Source: Lachnospiraceae bacterium (lineage in GTDB: Bacteria > Bacillota > Clostridia > Lachnospirales > Lachnospiraceae). Taken from it: a DNA stretch of 64,000 nucleotides. A program made the translations under genes and the position numbers. Each line of letters opens with the position of its first letter. Positions within the stretch are counted from its first letter, which is position 1. Below, piece by piece: positions 7,334 through 16,407 of this stretch. Where the stretch lies: the NCBI GenBank assembly GCA_017551165.1, contig JAFZMO010000071.1, positions 62,001-126,000 of the forward strand. The letters are read 5' to 3'. The notes below the pieces were generated by a model. The model worked only from the letters and a program-made list of their open reading frames with translations, made no database searches and was not told the DNA's origin.

Positions 7334-10300
7334 ATGGCAAATATTAAACTCGGAGACCTGTGTAAGGAAATCGACGCGTCCTACAAGGAGATGATGACCT
7401 ATCTGCGCGAGCACGGATGTGATGTCCGCAGCGCAGGCAGCGTGATCGACGACGAGGACCCGGAGGTGAAAATTGCGATCCGTCTGTACGGCAACAAGAA
7501 GCGCCGTCCGGCAGAGCGTAAGGACGATGTCAAGCGTCCGCACGGGTACTATGATGACAAGGGAAACCGTGTCGTCAAGAAGGACGGTATTATCTACAGC
7601 ATCGACAAGGGCGGCAACTACACCGCTTACAACGGACCTCTCTATGACGAGAACAACCGTAAGCTTGAGCCCAAGAAGACGTTGTATGATGCCGACAAGA
7701 ACGTGATCATCCGCAAGGGGAACGACTTCTTCCGCAAGAAGGAGAACGGCGAACTTGAGGCTTATGACGGCCCTATTTTCAACGAGGAGGGCAGACGTCT
7801 GAAGCGCCCGACAAAGGCGGAGAGCGAGCAGGCGGAGAAGTCGGTGAAGGAGACTCCCGCGAAGACACAGGAGCCCGAGGCAACCGTTGCCGAGCCCGTG
7901 AAGACGGAGGCTCCGGAGACTGTTGAAGCACAGCCCGCAGCAGCACCTGCAGCCGAGCCTGCACCGGCGCCGCAGCGCAAGGAACAGCCCGCGCGCAGCA
8001 CCGAGGAGCGTCGTCCGGAAGCAAGACGCGACGGTCAGGGACAGGGCGCACAGGCGCAGACTCGTCGTCCCCGCGAGGGACAGGGCAGCTACGGTGACCG
8101 CAGACCGGCTGACGGCACGAGAGCGCCGTATAACCGTGACGGCCAGCAGGGCGGCGCAGGCAGAAGACCTGCCGGCGCAGGACGTGACGGCCAGGGCAGC
8201 TACGGCGATCGCAGCGCTCGTCCCGGTCAGGGACAGGGCGGTTACGGCGACCGCAGACCGTCTGACGGCGCAAGAGCACCGTACAACCGTGACGGTCAGC
8301 AGGGTGGTTTCAACAGAAGACCCGCAGGAGCAGGTCAGGGCGCAGGCCGCGGATTCGGCCAGGGCTTTGACAAGGGCGGCGGATTCGACAAGGACAAGGA
8401 TTCCGGCGAGAGAAGACAGTTCACGCGCCGCAACGATAACCGCAACAATTCCGGCAACTCGATCAAGGCGGATTTTGCGAGCGATATCAACCGCGAGCAG
8501 CGCGCCGTCGCATACAACAACCGCGACCGCGACAAGAACCGCAACAACCGTGATTTTGACGACGGAAAGAAGGGCGGCAAGAAGAACCAGCAGCCGAAGA
8601 AGGATGCGAACCGCAAGGGCGCATTCATCATGCCGAAGGTAGAGCCGAAGAAGGAAGAGGATCCGAACGAGATCAAGAACATCACCATTCCCGAGGTGAT
8701 CACGATCAAGGAACTCGCCGACAAGATGAAGCAGAACGCATCTGCGATCATCAAGAAGCTGTTCCTCGCAGGCAAGCTCTATAACATCAATTCCGAGATC
8801 TCCTTTGAGGAGGCGGAAGAGATCGCACTTGATTACAACTACATTGTGGAGAAGGAAGAAGTCGTGGATATGGTCGAGGTGCTCACCAGAGACACCGAGG
8901 ATCCTGAGGAGACGCTCGAGAAGCGTCCTCCGGTTGTCTGCGTCATGGGTCATGTCGACCATGGTAAGACATCCATCCTCGACGCGATCCGCTCCGCGCA
9001 TGTTGCAGCCAAGGAGGCAGGCGGTATCACGCAGCACATCGGTGCTTACATGGTCGAGAAGGAAGGTCGCAAGATCACGTTCCTCGACACACCCGGCCAC
9101 GAGGCATTTACCGCAATGCGTCTCCGCGGTGCCATGGCGACCGATATCGCAGTGCTTGTAGTCGCTGCGGACGACGGCGTTATGCCCCAGACGATCGAGG
9201 CTATTAACCATGCGAAGGCAGCAGGCGTTGCCATCGTCGTGGCGATCAACAAGATGGATAAGGAAGGTGCCAACCCCGACCGCGTTCTCACCGAGCTCTC
9301 CGAGCAGGGTCTCGTGTCCGAGGAGTGGGGCGGCGACATCGTTACCTGCCGCGTTTCCGCGAAGAAGGGTGACGGTATCGACAACCTTCTCGAGATGATC
9401 CTCCTCTCGGCGGACGTTCTCGAGCTCAAGGCAAACCCGAACCGCCGTGCGAGAGGTCTCGTGATCGAGGCGAAGCTCGACAAGGGCCGCGGTCCTGTTG
9501 CCACGGTACTGGTTCAGAAGGGTACGCTGCATGTCGGCGAGACCGTGTCCATCGGTGCATCCTACGGTAAGATCCGTGCGATGATCAACGATCAGGGACA
9601 GAAGGTGACGGAGGCAACTCCTTCGACGCCTGTCGAGATCCTCGGTCTGAACAGCGTTCCGAATGCCGGTGACGTTGTGATCGCTACGGAAAATGAAAAA
9701 GAGGCGAAGAACATCTCCGACGCGCACATTGCGCAGAACAAGGAGAAGCTCATTGCGGAGACGAAGCAGAAGCTCTCGCTCGAGAGTCTGCATGACGCAG
9801 TTGCCGCCGGCGAGATGAAGGATCTCAACATCATCGTCAAGGCGGACGTTGCAGGTTCTGTTGAGGCTGTCAAGCAGTCGCTTCTCAAGCTTTCGAACGA
9901 CGAGATCGCGGTTCACTGCATCCACGGCGGCGTTGGTAACATCAACGAGTCCGACGTCACGCTCGCAAGCGCTTCGAACGCGATCATCATCGGTTTCAAC
10001 GTTAAGCCGGACAACACGGCGAAGGAGACCGCAGAGCGCGAGAAGGTTGACGTGCGTCTGTACTCCGTCATCTACAACGCGATCGACGACATCGAAGCAG
10101 CGATGAAGGGCATGCTTGATCCGGTTTACGAGGAGGTTGTCATCGGCCATGCGGAGATCCGTCAGATCTTCAAGGCGAGCGGCCTCGGCACGATCGCCGG
10201 TTCCTATATCCTCGACGGCAAGGCACAGCGCGGCTGCAAGGCACGCATCACCAGAAACGGCGAGCAGATCTTCGAAGGCAACCTTGCTTCCCTGAAGCGT

Positions 10301-10423
10301 ATGAAGGACGACGCGAAGGAAGTTGCCGCAGGCTATGAGTGCGGTATCCTCTTCGAGAAATTCAATGACATCGCGGAGGGTGATCAGGTCGAGCTTTACA
10401 TTATGCAGCAGGTTGCGAGATAA
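7334..10423 (+). CDS. infB: Translation initiation factor IF-2
   Basis: A 1029-residue IF-2 that brings initiator tRNA to the 30S subunit. Residues 1-60 are an IF2-N-type domain. Two copies of a short AYxGPxxxExxRxL motif follow (about 90-155), then an Ala/Pro/Glu-rich linker and an Arg/Gly-rich region (about 225-350) with GDRRP and NRDGQQGG repeats. A second IF2-N domain (about 455-505) precedes the GTPase domain with [16 protein letters not shown] and NKMD; domains II-IV complete it. The core is canonical; the N-terminal extension is long and repetitive. Confidence 0.97.
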   Translation: MANIKLGDLCKEIDASYKEMMTYLREHGCDVRSAGSVIDDEDPEVKIAIRLYGNKKRRPAERKDDVKRPHGYYDDKGNRVVKKDGIIYSIDKGGNYTAYNGPLYDENNRKLEPKKTLYDADKNVIIRKGNDFFRKKENGELEAYDGPIFNEEGRRLKRPTKAESEQAEKSVKETPAKTQEPEATVAEPVKTEAPETVEAQPAAAPAAEPAPAPQRKEQPARSTEERRPEARRDGQGQGAQAQTRRPREGQGSYGDRRPADGTRAPYNRDGQQGGAGRRPAGAGRDGQGSYGDRSARPGQGQGGYGDRRPSDGARAPYNRDGQQGGFNRRPAGAGQGAGRGFGQGFDKGGGFDKDKDSGERRQFTRRNDNRNNSGNSIKADFASDINREQRAVAYNNRDRDKNRNNRDFDDGKKGGKKNQQPKKDANRKGAFIMPKVEPKKEEDPNEIKNITIPEVITIKELADKMKQNASAIIKKLFLAGKLYNINSEISFEEAEEIALDYNYIVEKEEVVDMVEVLTRDTEDPEETLEKRPPVVCVMGHVDHGKTSILDAIRSAHVAAKEAGGITQHIGAYMVEKEGRKITFLDTPGHEAFTAMRLRGAMATDIAVLVVAADDGVMPQTIEAINHAKAAGVAIVVAINKMDKEGANPDRVLTELSEQGLVSEEWGGDIVTCRVSAKKGDGIDNLLEMILLSADVLELKANPNRRARGLVIEAKLDKGRGPVATVLVQKGTLHVGETVSIGASYGKIRAMINDQGQKVTEATPSTPVEILGLNSVPNAGDVVIATENEKEAKNISDAHIAQNKEKLIAETKQKLSLESLHDAVAAGEMKDLNIIVKADVAGSVEAVKQSLLKLSNDEIAVHCIHGGVGNINESDVTLASASNAIIIGFNVKPDNTAKETAEREKVDVRLYSVIYNAIDDIEAAMKGMLDPVYEEVVIGHAEIRQIFKASGLGTIAGSYILDGKAQRGCKARITRNGEQIFEGNLASLKRMKDDAKEVAAGYECGILFEKFNDIAEGDQVELYIMQQVAR
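8093..8307 (+). repeat. 62-bp imperfect coding repeat in infB
   Basis: Positions 8093-8154 and 8246-8307 are near-copies. Both encode GDRRP-(A/S)DG-(T/A)[12 protein letters not shown]. They lie in the Arg/Gly-rich linker, and differences fall mostly at third codon positions, so the peptide is conserved more than the DNA. Confidence 0.85.
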
Positions 10424-10511
10424 CATTTTCCGAATGAGCAACCGACTGTGACCAAACAGTCATACCCGGGCCGGGCGCACTGCGTCCGGTCCGTTACAAC
10501 ACAGGAGTAAC

Positions 10512-10937
10512 ATGAGAAAGAACAGTACGAAAAACAGAATTGTCAGCCAGGAGGTCCGCAGGGAACTCAGCAGGCTGATCCTTGACGGCGTCAAGGACCC
10601 GCGCATCGCGCCGCTCACCACCGTGACGGACGTGACGGTTGCGCCGGACCTCAAGACCGCCAAGGTATACATCAGCGTCTACGGAGACGAGGACGCGAAG
10701 AAGCAGACGATGGAAGGCCTCAAGCATGCTGCGCCGTATCTTCGCTCGATGCTTGCGAAGAACATGAACATGCGCATCACGCCGCAGTTGTTCTTCCTTC
10801 CAGACGATTCGCTCGAGTACGGCATGAAGATCGAGGCGATGATCGCATCGCTGCACGAGGGAGAAAACGCTTCCGATGAGGACGATGAGGCGGAGTCCGA
10901 GGCGGAAGATACCGATGAGACGCAGGAGGATCTATGA
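10512..10937 (+). CDS. rbfA: 30S ribosome-binding factor A
   Basis: A 141-residue RbfA needed for maturation of 16S rRNA in the 30S subunit. The KH-like fold is seen through VSQEVRRELSRLIL, DPRIAPLTTVTDVTVAPDL and RITPQLFFLPDDSLEYG. The last 24 residues are almost entirely acidic, an extension beyond the usual domain. Its stop overlaps nrnA by four bases (ATGA), indicating coupling. Confidence 0.94.
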   Translation: MRKNSTKNRIVSQEVRRELSRLILDGVKDPRIAPLTTVTDVTVAPDLKTAKVYISVYGDEDAKKQTMEGLKHAAPYLRSMLAKNMNMRITPQLFFLPDDSLEYGMKIEAMIASLHEGENASDEDDEAESEAEDTDETQEDL

Positions 10938-11887
10938 ACCGAGCTTTGTTAAATGCCGTTGAGGCGGCGGACTCGATCGGTCTCACCGGGCACATTCATC
11001 CGGACGGTGACTGTGTCGGTTCCTGCCTGGCATTGTATCGATATATCAAGCGGGTTTACCCGGAGAAGACCGTGCGCGTGCACCTGGAGCTTCCTCCGGA
11101 GAACCTTCGCGTTGCCCCCAGTTTCGATGAGATCGAGACAGAGTTTGTCAAGCCGGAGCGGCCGTACGATTTGTTCGTTGTCCTGGACTGCAGCAGCGCG
11201 GAGCGCTTTGAGCCCGCAAAGGAACTGGTCGAGGATGCGACCAATGTGTTTGTGATCGACCACCATATGACGAACACACATTTTGCAAATGACGGTGTGA
11301 TCCTGCCGAACGCAAGCTCGACGTGCGAGGTGTTGTTTGACCTCATCGACGAGGATGAGATCGACAACGAGATCGCAACATGGCTTTACCTCGGCATCAT
11401 CCACGACACGGGTGTATTCAAGTACCCCGCGTGCACCGAGCACACGATGAACATCGCAGGCAAACTGCTCAGCAAGGGCGTCGTTGCGCAGCGCATCATC
11501 GACGATTCGTTCTACCGCAAGACGTATGAGCAGAACCGTCTGATCGGCGATGCGGTCACGCGCTCCGTTTTGATGCTCGACGGGAAAATGATCTACTCCG
11601 TCGTGACGCTCGACGACCTCGCAAAGTTCGGCGCACAGCGCAAGGACACGGAAGGGCTGATCGATCAGCTGCGACTGACAAAGGGCATCGAGGTCGCCGT
11701 GTTTGCAAGACAGGACGACGTGGATACATACAAGATCAGCATGCGCGCCATCGACAAGGTCAATGTGGCAGCCATCTGCGCGGAATTCGGCGGAGGCGGG
11801 CACATGTTTGCCGCAGGCTGTACCGTGAAGGGTGACCTGGCTGACGCGATCACACAGATCGCTGCGATGGTCATGCTGCAGCTGTAA
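10934..11887 (+). CDS. nrnA: DHH/DHHA1 phosphoesterase, NanoRNase/pAp phosphatase
   Basis: A 317-residue DHH-family enzyme that degrades very short RNA and, in relatives, pAp. The first motif GHIHPDGDCVGS, the DHH motif VIDHHMTN and the DHHA1 glycine-rich GGGGHMFAAGC are present. Location directly after rbfA is typical of Firmicutes. It could instead act on cyclic dinucleotide products, but no regulatory domains are present. Cytoplasmic. Confidence 0.9.
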   Translation: MNRALLNAVEAADSIGLTGHIHPDGDCVGSCLALYRYIKRVYPEKTVRVHLELPPENLRVAPSFDEIETEFVKPERPYDLFVVLDCSSAERFEPAKELVEDATNVFVIDHHMTNTHFANDGVILPNASSTCEVLFDLIDEDEIDNEIATWLYLGIIHDTGVFKYPACTEHTMNIAGKLLSKGVVAQRIIDDSFYRKTYEQNRLIGDAVTRSVLMLDGKMIYSVVTLDDLAKFGAQRKDTEGLIDQLRLTKGIEVAVFARQDDVDTYKISMRAIDKVNVAAICAEFGGGGHMFAAGCTVKGDLADAITQIAAMVMLQL

Positions 11888-11898
11888 TTCGGGTAACT

Positions 11899-13743
11899 AT
11901 GGACGGAATCATTGTAGTCAACAAAGAAAAGGGATTTTCCTCGTTCGATGTGATCGCCGTGCTGCGCGGTGTGCTCGGGATGAAGAAGCTCGGTCACACG
12001 GGAACGCTCGACCCTGATGCGGAGGGCGTACTGCCGGTCTGCCTCGGGTTTGCGACGAAGATCTGTGACCATTTGATGGCGCAGAAGAAGGAGTATGTTG
12101 CGAAGGGCAAGCTCGGCATCACGACGGACACGCAGGACATCAGCGGTACCGTTCTTACGGAGCGGCCGGTTCATGTGACGAGAGAGCAGTTTACGGAAGC
12201 GCTCGCAGGTTTCGTCGGTGAGATCCGCCAGCTCACGCCGATGTATTCCGCAAGAAAGGTCGGCGGAGTCAAGCTGGTCGATCTGGCGCGCAAGGGCATC
12301 ACCATTGAGCGCTCGGAGAAGACGGTTCGCGTGTACGAGGCGGAGGTCCTGGCGTTCGATAAGAGCGAAGGCACCTACGAGATCCGGATTGTCTGCCAGA
12401 AGGGCACCTACATCCGCACGATCTGTAACGACCTCGGAGAGGCACTCGGCTGCGGTTCCTGTATGACCGCACTGACACGCACCGCGACAGGACGGTTCAC
12501 GGTAGGTCAGAGCTACACCATCGACGAATTGCGCACGCTCCGAGACAGCGGAAGACTGCAGGAGGCCGTTATCCCGATCGATGCGATGTACCGCGGCTGC
12601 CGTCCTTTTGAGCTGAAGGAAGAGTATGCCAAGAGCATACGAAACGGAAATTATCTGGAGCCCGAGTGGCTCACGGAATGTGAGGAACCGGTCCCCGCAC
12701 AATATGAGAGCATCTACGAAAACCTTCTTGGTAAATCGGAGCCGTATTGCATCCGCGTCTACCTGGGAGGAGAATTTTACGCGATCTACGAAAAGCGCGG
12801 CAGACGCTACCGGCCGTTACAGATGTACCACGAGGTCGACAACGAGCAAAACTGCGCGAAGAACAAAGCGGAGGCAGCTGCACGATACGACGCAAGCGTC
12901 GTCGTGACCGTCGGCAAGTTTGACGGGCTGCACACGGGGCACCGCAATCTTCTGGAAGAGATGAAGAAGATCGGTCTCACCCGGAAAATGATCTCCGTCA
13001 TCCCGAGCGCGGACACCAAGGGCATCTTCACACAGGACGAGATCCGGGCGATCGCAACAGACCTCGGTGTCTCTGAGTACATCCCGTGGCCGCTCACGGA
13101 AGAAAACCGCTCGATGTCGCCGGAGGAGTTCGTCCGGAACGTCCTGATCGGACAATGTCACGCGACCGATGTTGTCGTCGGAGAGAACTTCCGCTTCGGC
13201 AGGGATCAAAGCGGTGACGCCAAGGCAATGCAGGAGATCGCTGCCGCAAACGGCATTCGCTGCCGCATCGTTCCGATGGTCGGAGAAGGCGGAGAGCCTG
13301 TGTCCAGCACGCGGATCCGCAGTCTTCTTGAGGAGGGCGACATGGAATCGGTTTCGAAGCTTCTCGGGATCCCTTACTCCGTTGAGGGGATCATCCAAAG
13401 AGGCAAGGAGATCGGGCATACGCTCGGTTTTCCGACGATCAACCTGATCCCGACGGAGGAGAAGCTGCTCCCGCCGTTTGGCGTGTATCGCACCAAGACG
13501 ACGGTGCTTGGGCGCACATACCGCTCCGTGACCAACGTCGGCGACAACCCGACCGTGCGTGACGGCATCCATCATCAGATCACCGTGGAGACGCACATTC
13601 CGGGCTTTGACCGAGATGCGTACGGGGAGTACGCCAAGGTGCGTTTTTTGTCAAGGCTGCGCGGACAGGTACAGTTCGGATCGCTCGACGAGCTGCGCGA
13701 ACAGCTGCAGAAAGACGTAGCGGATGCGCTGCGCACAAAGTAA
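11899..13743 (+). CDS. truB-ribF: Fused tRNA pseudouridine-55 synthase and riboflavin kinase/FAD synthetase
   Basis: One continuous 614-residue frame. Residues 1 to about 310 are TruB, with the catalytic motif GHTGTLDPDAEGVL (Asp38) and QKGTYIRTICNDLG. Residues about 328-614 are RibF: the adenylyltransferase motif VGKFDGLHTGH (338-348), VVVGENFRFG, SSTRIR (469-474), then riboflavin kinase with HTLGFPTINL (507-516). These are usually two adjacent genes. The segment after the HxGH motif (about 360-405) is shortened relative to typical RibF. A linker with no internal stop or convincing ribosome-binding site joins the halves, so I infer one polypeptide serving tRNA modification and flavin cofactor synthesis. 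Confidence 0.93.
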   Translation: MDGIIVVNKEKGFSSFDVIAVLRGVLGMKKLGHTGTLDPDAEGVLPVCLGFATKICDHLMAQKKEYVAKGKLGITTDTQDISGTVLTERPVHVTREQFTEALAGFVGEIRQLTPMYSARKVGGVKLVDLARKGITIERSEKTVRVYEAEVLAFDKSEGTYEIRIVCQKGTYIRTICNDLGEALGCGSCMTALTRTATGRFTVGQSYTIDELRTLRDSGRLQEAVIPIDAMYRGCRPFELKEEYAKSIRNGNYLEPEWLTECEEPVPAQYESIYENLLGKSEPYCIRVYLGGEFYAIYEKRGRRYRPLQMYHEVDNEQNCAKNKAEAAARYDASVVVTVGKFDGLHTGHRNLLEEMKKIGLTRKMISVIPSADTKGIFTQDEIRAIATDLGVSEYIPWPLTEENRSMSPEEFVRNVLIGQCHATDVVVGENFRFGRDQSGDAKAMQEIAAANGIRCRIVPMVGEGGEPVSSTRIRSLLEEGDMESVSKLLGIPYSVEGIIQRGKEIGHTLGFPTINLIPTEEKLLPPFGVYRTKTTVLGRTYRSVTNVGDNPTVRDGIHHQITVETHIPGFDRDAYGEYAKVRFLSRLRGQVQFGSLDELREQLQKDVADALRTK

Positions 13744-13749
13744 GACAGT

Positions 13750-13766
13750 ATTTTCCGCGGAAAATG
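13750..13766. repeat. Palindromic CGGAAAATG element after truB-ribF
   Basis: ATTTTCCGCGGAAAAT is a perfect 16-base palindrome (13750-13765) and contains the CGGAAAATG 9-mer (13758-13766) that recurs through the window. It is not followed by a T-run, so it is a poor terminator. Confidence 0.6.
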
Positions 13767-13790
13767 CCGTATTTTTAGTGAAATTAGCGG

Positions 13791-13819
13791 TTTACAAGCG
13801 CGGATAACTGTGATATAGT
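13791..13819 (+). promoter_or_regulatory. Predicted sigma-A promoter of rpsO
   Basis: TTTACA (13791-13796), a 17-base spacer and TATAGT (13814-13819) with TGA directly upstream (extended -10). Transcription should start near 13826. Confidence 0.7.
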
Positions 13820-13825
13820 ATCGAA

Positions 13826-13907
13826 GTCAGCCTGATCCCAGTCATTGGATTCTCCAACCGTGGCCTGGATCACGGCGGTTACTAATTCATTCTAGGAGGA
13901 ATCAAAC
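13826..13907 (+). promoter_or_regulatory. rpsO leader, possible S15 autoregulatory site
   Basis: The roughly 80-base leader holds a 6-bp hairpin CCGTGG/TCACGG (13859-13876) ending in a G-U pair next to G-C pairs, the kind of element S15 binds in rRNA and in several known rpsO leaders. Assignment is by position and is tentative. Confidence 0.35.
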
Positions 13908-14174
13908 ATGATCACGAAGGAAAAGAAAGCAGCGATCATCGCTGAGTACGGCAAGACGCCGGCAGACACCGGATCGCCTGAGGTACAGATCGCAATTCTC
14001 ACCGAGAGAATCGCAGAGCTCACTGAGCATCTGAAGAACAACAAGCAGGACAACCATTCCCGTCGCGGCCTTTACATGATGGTAGGTCAGAGAAGAGGTC
14101 TGCTTGACTATCTCAAGAAGAAGGATATCAACGCTTATCGTGCATTGATCGAGAAGCTCGGCATCCGTAAGTAA
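13908..14174 (+). CDS. rpsO: 30S ribosomal protein S15
   Basis: An 88-residue S15 with the family signature spanning [16 protein letters not shown] and [24 protein letters not shown]. It binds the central domain of 16S rRNA early in assembly. It is transcribed alone, with its own promoter and a strong terminator. The start follows taggaggaatc. Confidence 0.98.
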   Translation: MITKEKKAAIIAEYGKTPADTGSPEVQIAILTERIAELTEHLKNNKQDNHSRRGLYMMVGQRRGLLDYLKKKDINAYRALIEKLGIRK

Positions 14175-14184
14175 TTCGTACGCA

Positions 14185-14216
14185 AGAGCTGTCGTCACCA
14201 TGCGGCAGCTCTTTTT
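14185..14216 (+). terminator. Rho-independent terminator of rpsO
   Basis: Ten-bp stem (14185-14194 with 14203-14212, one G-U pair), 8-base loop, then TTTTT. Confidence 0.9.
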
Positions 14217-14217
14217 A

Positions 14218-14239
14218 CGGAAAATGAGACCATTTTCCG
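14218..14239. repeat. Inverted pair of CGGAAAATG elements
   Basis: CGGAAAATG (14218-14226), four bases, then its exact complement CATTTTCCG (14231-14239). It stands two bases after the rpsO terminator and before the folate riboswitch. No T-run follows, so it is not itself a clear terminator. Confidence 0.7.
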
Positions 14240-14260
14240 CACACAATCAAACAAAAGAAA

Positions 14261-14360
14261 GCAGAGTAAGAGCGGAAGCGTCAAGTGTCCGAGGGACGGG
14301 GAGTTGTCCTCGGAACGAAAAGCCGAAAGGCTTGCGGTTTCCGGTCTGCATCCCGCTGCT
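14261..14360 (+). promoter_or_regulatory. Tetrahydrofolate (THF) riboswitch
   Basis: The region matches the THF riboswitch pattern I know: a closing stem (GCAG 14261 with CTGC near 14356-14359), an AGAGTAAGA segment, GCGTCAAGTG, GGGAGTTG, GGAACGAA, then GCGG and TGCATCCCGCT. It lies directly upstream of a folate transporter gene and two folC genes, the expected targets. Confirmation would be a covariance-model hit. Confidence 0.85.
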
Positions 14361-14372
14361 ACCTTAAGGATT

Positions 14373-14410
14373 TCCTCCTTTTCGTAGCGAACCACGGGAC
14401 GAAAGGAGGA
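14373..14410 (+). promoter_or_regulatory. Expression platform sequestering the folT ribosome-binding site
   Basis: TCCTCCTTTTCGT (14373-14385) pairs with ACGAAAGGAGGA (14399-14410), which contains the Shine-Dalgarno sequence of folT. With the THF aptamer upstream, this hairpin would hide the ribosome-binding site. The TTTTATT after it could also allow some termination. Confidence 0.75.
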
Positions 14411-14417
14411 TTTTATT

Positions 14418-15041
14418 ATGATTCGAAACGCAAAAAGAAATTCCGGAGCGTATGTCAAGCTCGTCAGTTTCATGGGCATTCTCATCGCTCTGCAGTTTGT
14501 GACGGAGTATTATCTGTCGCTGACGATCGCCGACAAATACCGCATTTCCTTCACCTTTCTGATCCGCGCCGTCACCGGTTATTGCATCGGCTGGCTCGGC
14601 GGTGTCGTGTCGGCACTCACGGACGTCCTCGGCGGATTTCAGTTGTACGGCGGTTCGATGAACCCCGGCATCACGCTCACGCGTTTTCTGCAGGGCCTTG
14701 TCGTCGGTATCATCCTGTACCGCAACAGCAAGTCAAAAAGGATCATTGCAGCCTCGGCCGCTGACAACCTTGTGCTGAGCTTGATCCTGAACACCTACTT
14801 CATCTTCACGTACCTGGGAACGCCGTTCACGTTTGAAACGATCCTGCCACGCGTCATCATCGCGGGAGTCTCCTTTGTCCTTGAGATCATCCTGATGTTC
14901 CTTCTGATGCCGAAGATCCTTCCGGCGCTTCGGAAATTCATGTACAAGGGACTGTGGAACGACAGCGAAAATGCTTCGAAAGCTATGCCTCCGACCGCGA
15001 AAGAGGACACGGAAGACGACTCGGCCGTCTCAAACGACTGA
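14418..15041 (+). CDS. folT: Folate-specific ECF transporter S component (FolT)
   Basis: A 207-residue, six-segment membrane protein of the energy-coupling-factor S-component type, with a polar C-terminal tail. The N-terminal part has the amphipathic start followed by IRAVTGYCIGWLGGVVSALTDVLGG, typical of the folate-family S component. Assignment to folate is strengthened by the THF riboswitch upstream and two folC genes downstream. The energising subunits (EcfA, EcfA', EcfT) are not in the window, as expected for group II ECF systems. Confidence 0.87.
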   Translation: MIRNAKRNSGAYVKLVSFMGILIALQFVTEYYLSLTIADKYRISFTFLIRAVTGYCIGWLGGVVSALTDVLGGFQLYGGSMNPGITLTRFLQGLVVGIILYRNSKSKRIIAASAADNLVLSLILNTYFIFTYLGTPFTFETILPRVIIAGVSFVLEIILMFLLMPKILPALRKFMYKGLWNDSENASKAMPPTAKEDTEDDSAVSND

Positions 15042-15048
15042 AATGTAT

Positions 15049-15077
15049 TGAAATACTCTGATAAATGAGATAAACTA
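15049..15077 (+). promoter_or_regulatory. Predicted promoter upstream of first folC
   Basis: TTGAAA (15049-15054), 17-base spacer, TAAACT (15072-15077). It would let the folC pair be transcribed independently of the riboswitch-controlled folT. Confidence 0.45.
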
Positions 15078-15127
15078 AGAGAAGAAGAGAGAATCGGCAT
15101 TTTCTGCCGCGTAATTCAGAGGTACTT

Positions 15128-16390
15128 ATGAGATATACAGATGCTGTACGCTTCATAAGAAACGAAGAAACCAACAAGTCAAAACCGGGACTCGATCGAG
15201 TCAACTACTGCCTCGGATTGCTGAAGCATCCCGAGGCTTCTCAGCGTATAATCCACGTTGTCGGCACGAACGGCAAGGGCTCGACAGCCACGATGATCAC
15301 AAACATCCTCGTTGCGGCAGGCTACCATGTCGGCACCATGATCTCGCCGGCACTTCACGGCGTCACGGACTATTACCGCATCGACGGAAAGCCGATCACG
15401 ACGGCGCAGTTTGTGAACAGCGTGGAGACACTGAAGTCTGCGCTTCGCCCGGTGGAGATGAGCGTGGAAGCCAAGAAGGATCTCGATCCTACGGAGTTTG
15501 AGCGCGCCGTGTGTGTCGGTCTGATCCTGTTCAAGATGGAAAACTGTGATTTCACGGTGCTCGAGGCCGGCATGGGCGGCATCAACGACGCGACGAACGT
15601 AGGGCAGGGATGCCTTACCGTAGTGACGAAGATCGCTCTTGACCACATGCAGTACTTAGGGGACACGCTCGAGGCGATCACGAAGGAAAAGCTCGGCATC
15701 GCAAGCGCAGGGGAGCCCATCGTCATGGGCGTGAACTCCACGATCGTGTCCGACACCGCAACCCGCTGGTGCCGGGATCACGGACACGAGCTTTACATCG
15801 CATCCATCGCGGACGACAGCTTCTTCCCGAAGGAGCGCGCGATGATCGCCGACTACCAGAAGATCAATATCGCGACCGCACAGAAGGCAGTGGAAGTGCT
15901 CGCCGGCATGACGTTTGACGACAATCCGCTGAACATCGACGATTTCGCGATGGAAGCGGGCATCCGCTCCGCGAGTCTGCCGTACCGCTTTGATGTGCGC
16001 AAGCAGGATCCCTACCTGATCTTCGACGGCGGACACAATCCCGACTGTATCGATTCGTTGTGCAAGTCGCTCCGGACATTTTCCGGAGATATGAAATACT
16101 ACATCGTGACCGGTGTGCTTGCGGACAAGGACTATCCGGCCATGTACGAGATGCTGCAGCAGTACGCGCTCGGGTTCGTGTGCATCACGCCGCCCGGCAA
16201 CCGCGCACTGCCCGCGAAGGACCTGTGCGAGTTCCTTCGCAAATTTGAGAAGCCTGTCGAGGTGGCGGAGACTATGGTCGACGCCGCTGCGCGCATCAAG
16301 GAACTGCGCAAGAAGGGCTGCCCGGTTCTCGTGACCGGCTCGCTCTATATCATGCCTGAGATCGTCGCCGCTTGGAACAAGACCGGCTGA
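15128..16390 (+). CDS. folC: FolC-family folylpolyglutamate/dihydrofolate synthase, copy 1
   Basis: A 420-residue Mur-ligase-type enzyme that adds glutamate to folates or dihydropteroate. The ATP-binding loop GTNGKGST is at residues 46-53, with EAGMGGINDATN, the DHMQYLGDT segment and DGGHNPD further on. It follows folT and precedes a second folC, so polyglutamylation traps imported folate. It is quite divergent from its neighbour copy. Whether it prefers dihydropteroate or folate cannot be read from the sequence. Confidence 0.88.
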   Translation: MRYTDAVRFIRNEETNKSKPGLDRVNYCLGLLKHPEASQRIIHVVGTNGKGSTATMITNILVAAGYHVGTMISPALHGVTDYYRIDGKPITTAQFVNSVETLKSALRPVEMSVEAKKDLDPTEFERAVCVGLILFKMENCDFTVLEAGMGGINDATNVGQGCLTVVTKIALDHMQYLGDTLEAITKEKLGIASAGEPIVMGVNSTIVSDTATRWCRDHGHELYIASIADDSFFPKERAMIADYQKINIATAQKAVEVLAGMTFDDNPLNIDDFAMEAGIRSASLPYRFDVRKQDPYLIFDGGHNPDCIDSLCKSLRTFSGDMKYYIVTGVLADKDYPAMYEMLQQYALGFVCITPPGNRALPAKDLCEFLRKFEKPVEVAETMVDAAARIKELRKKGCPVLVTGSLYIMPEIVAAWNKTG

Positions 16391-16407
16391 CGAGAGGCGG
16401 AGGTACC

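Noticed and set aside
7148..10441. 1097-codon minus-strand frame
   Set aside because: Exact antisense of infB, low-complexity translation, no ribosome-binding site or motif.
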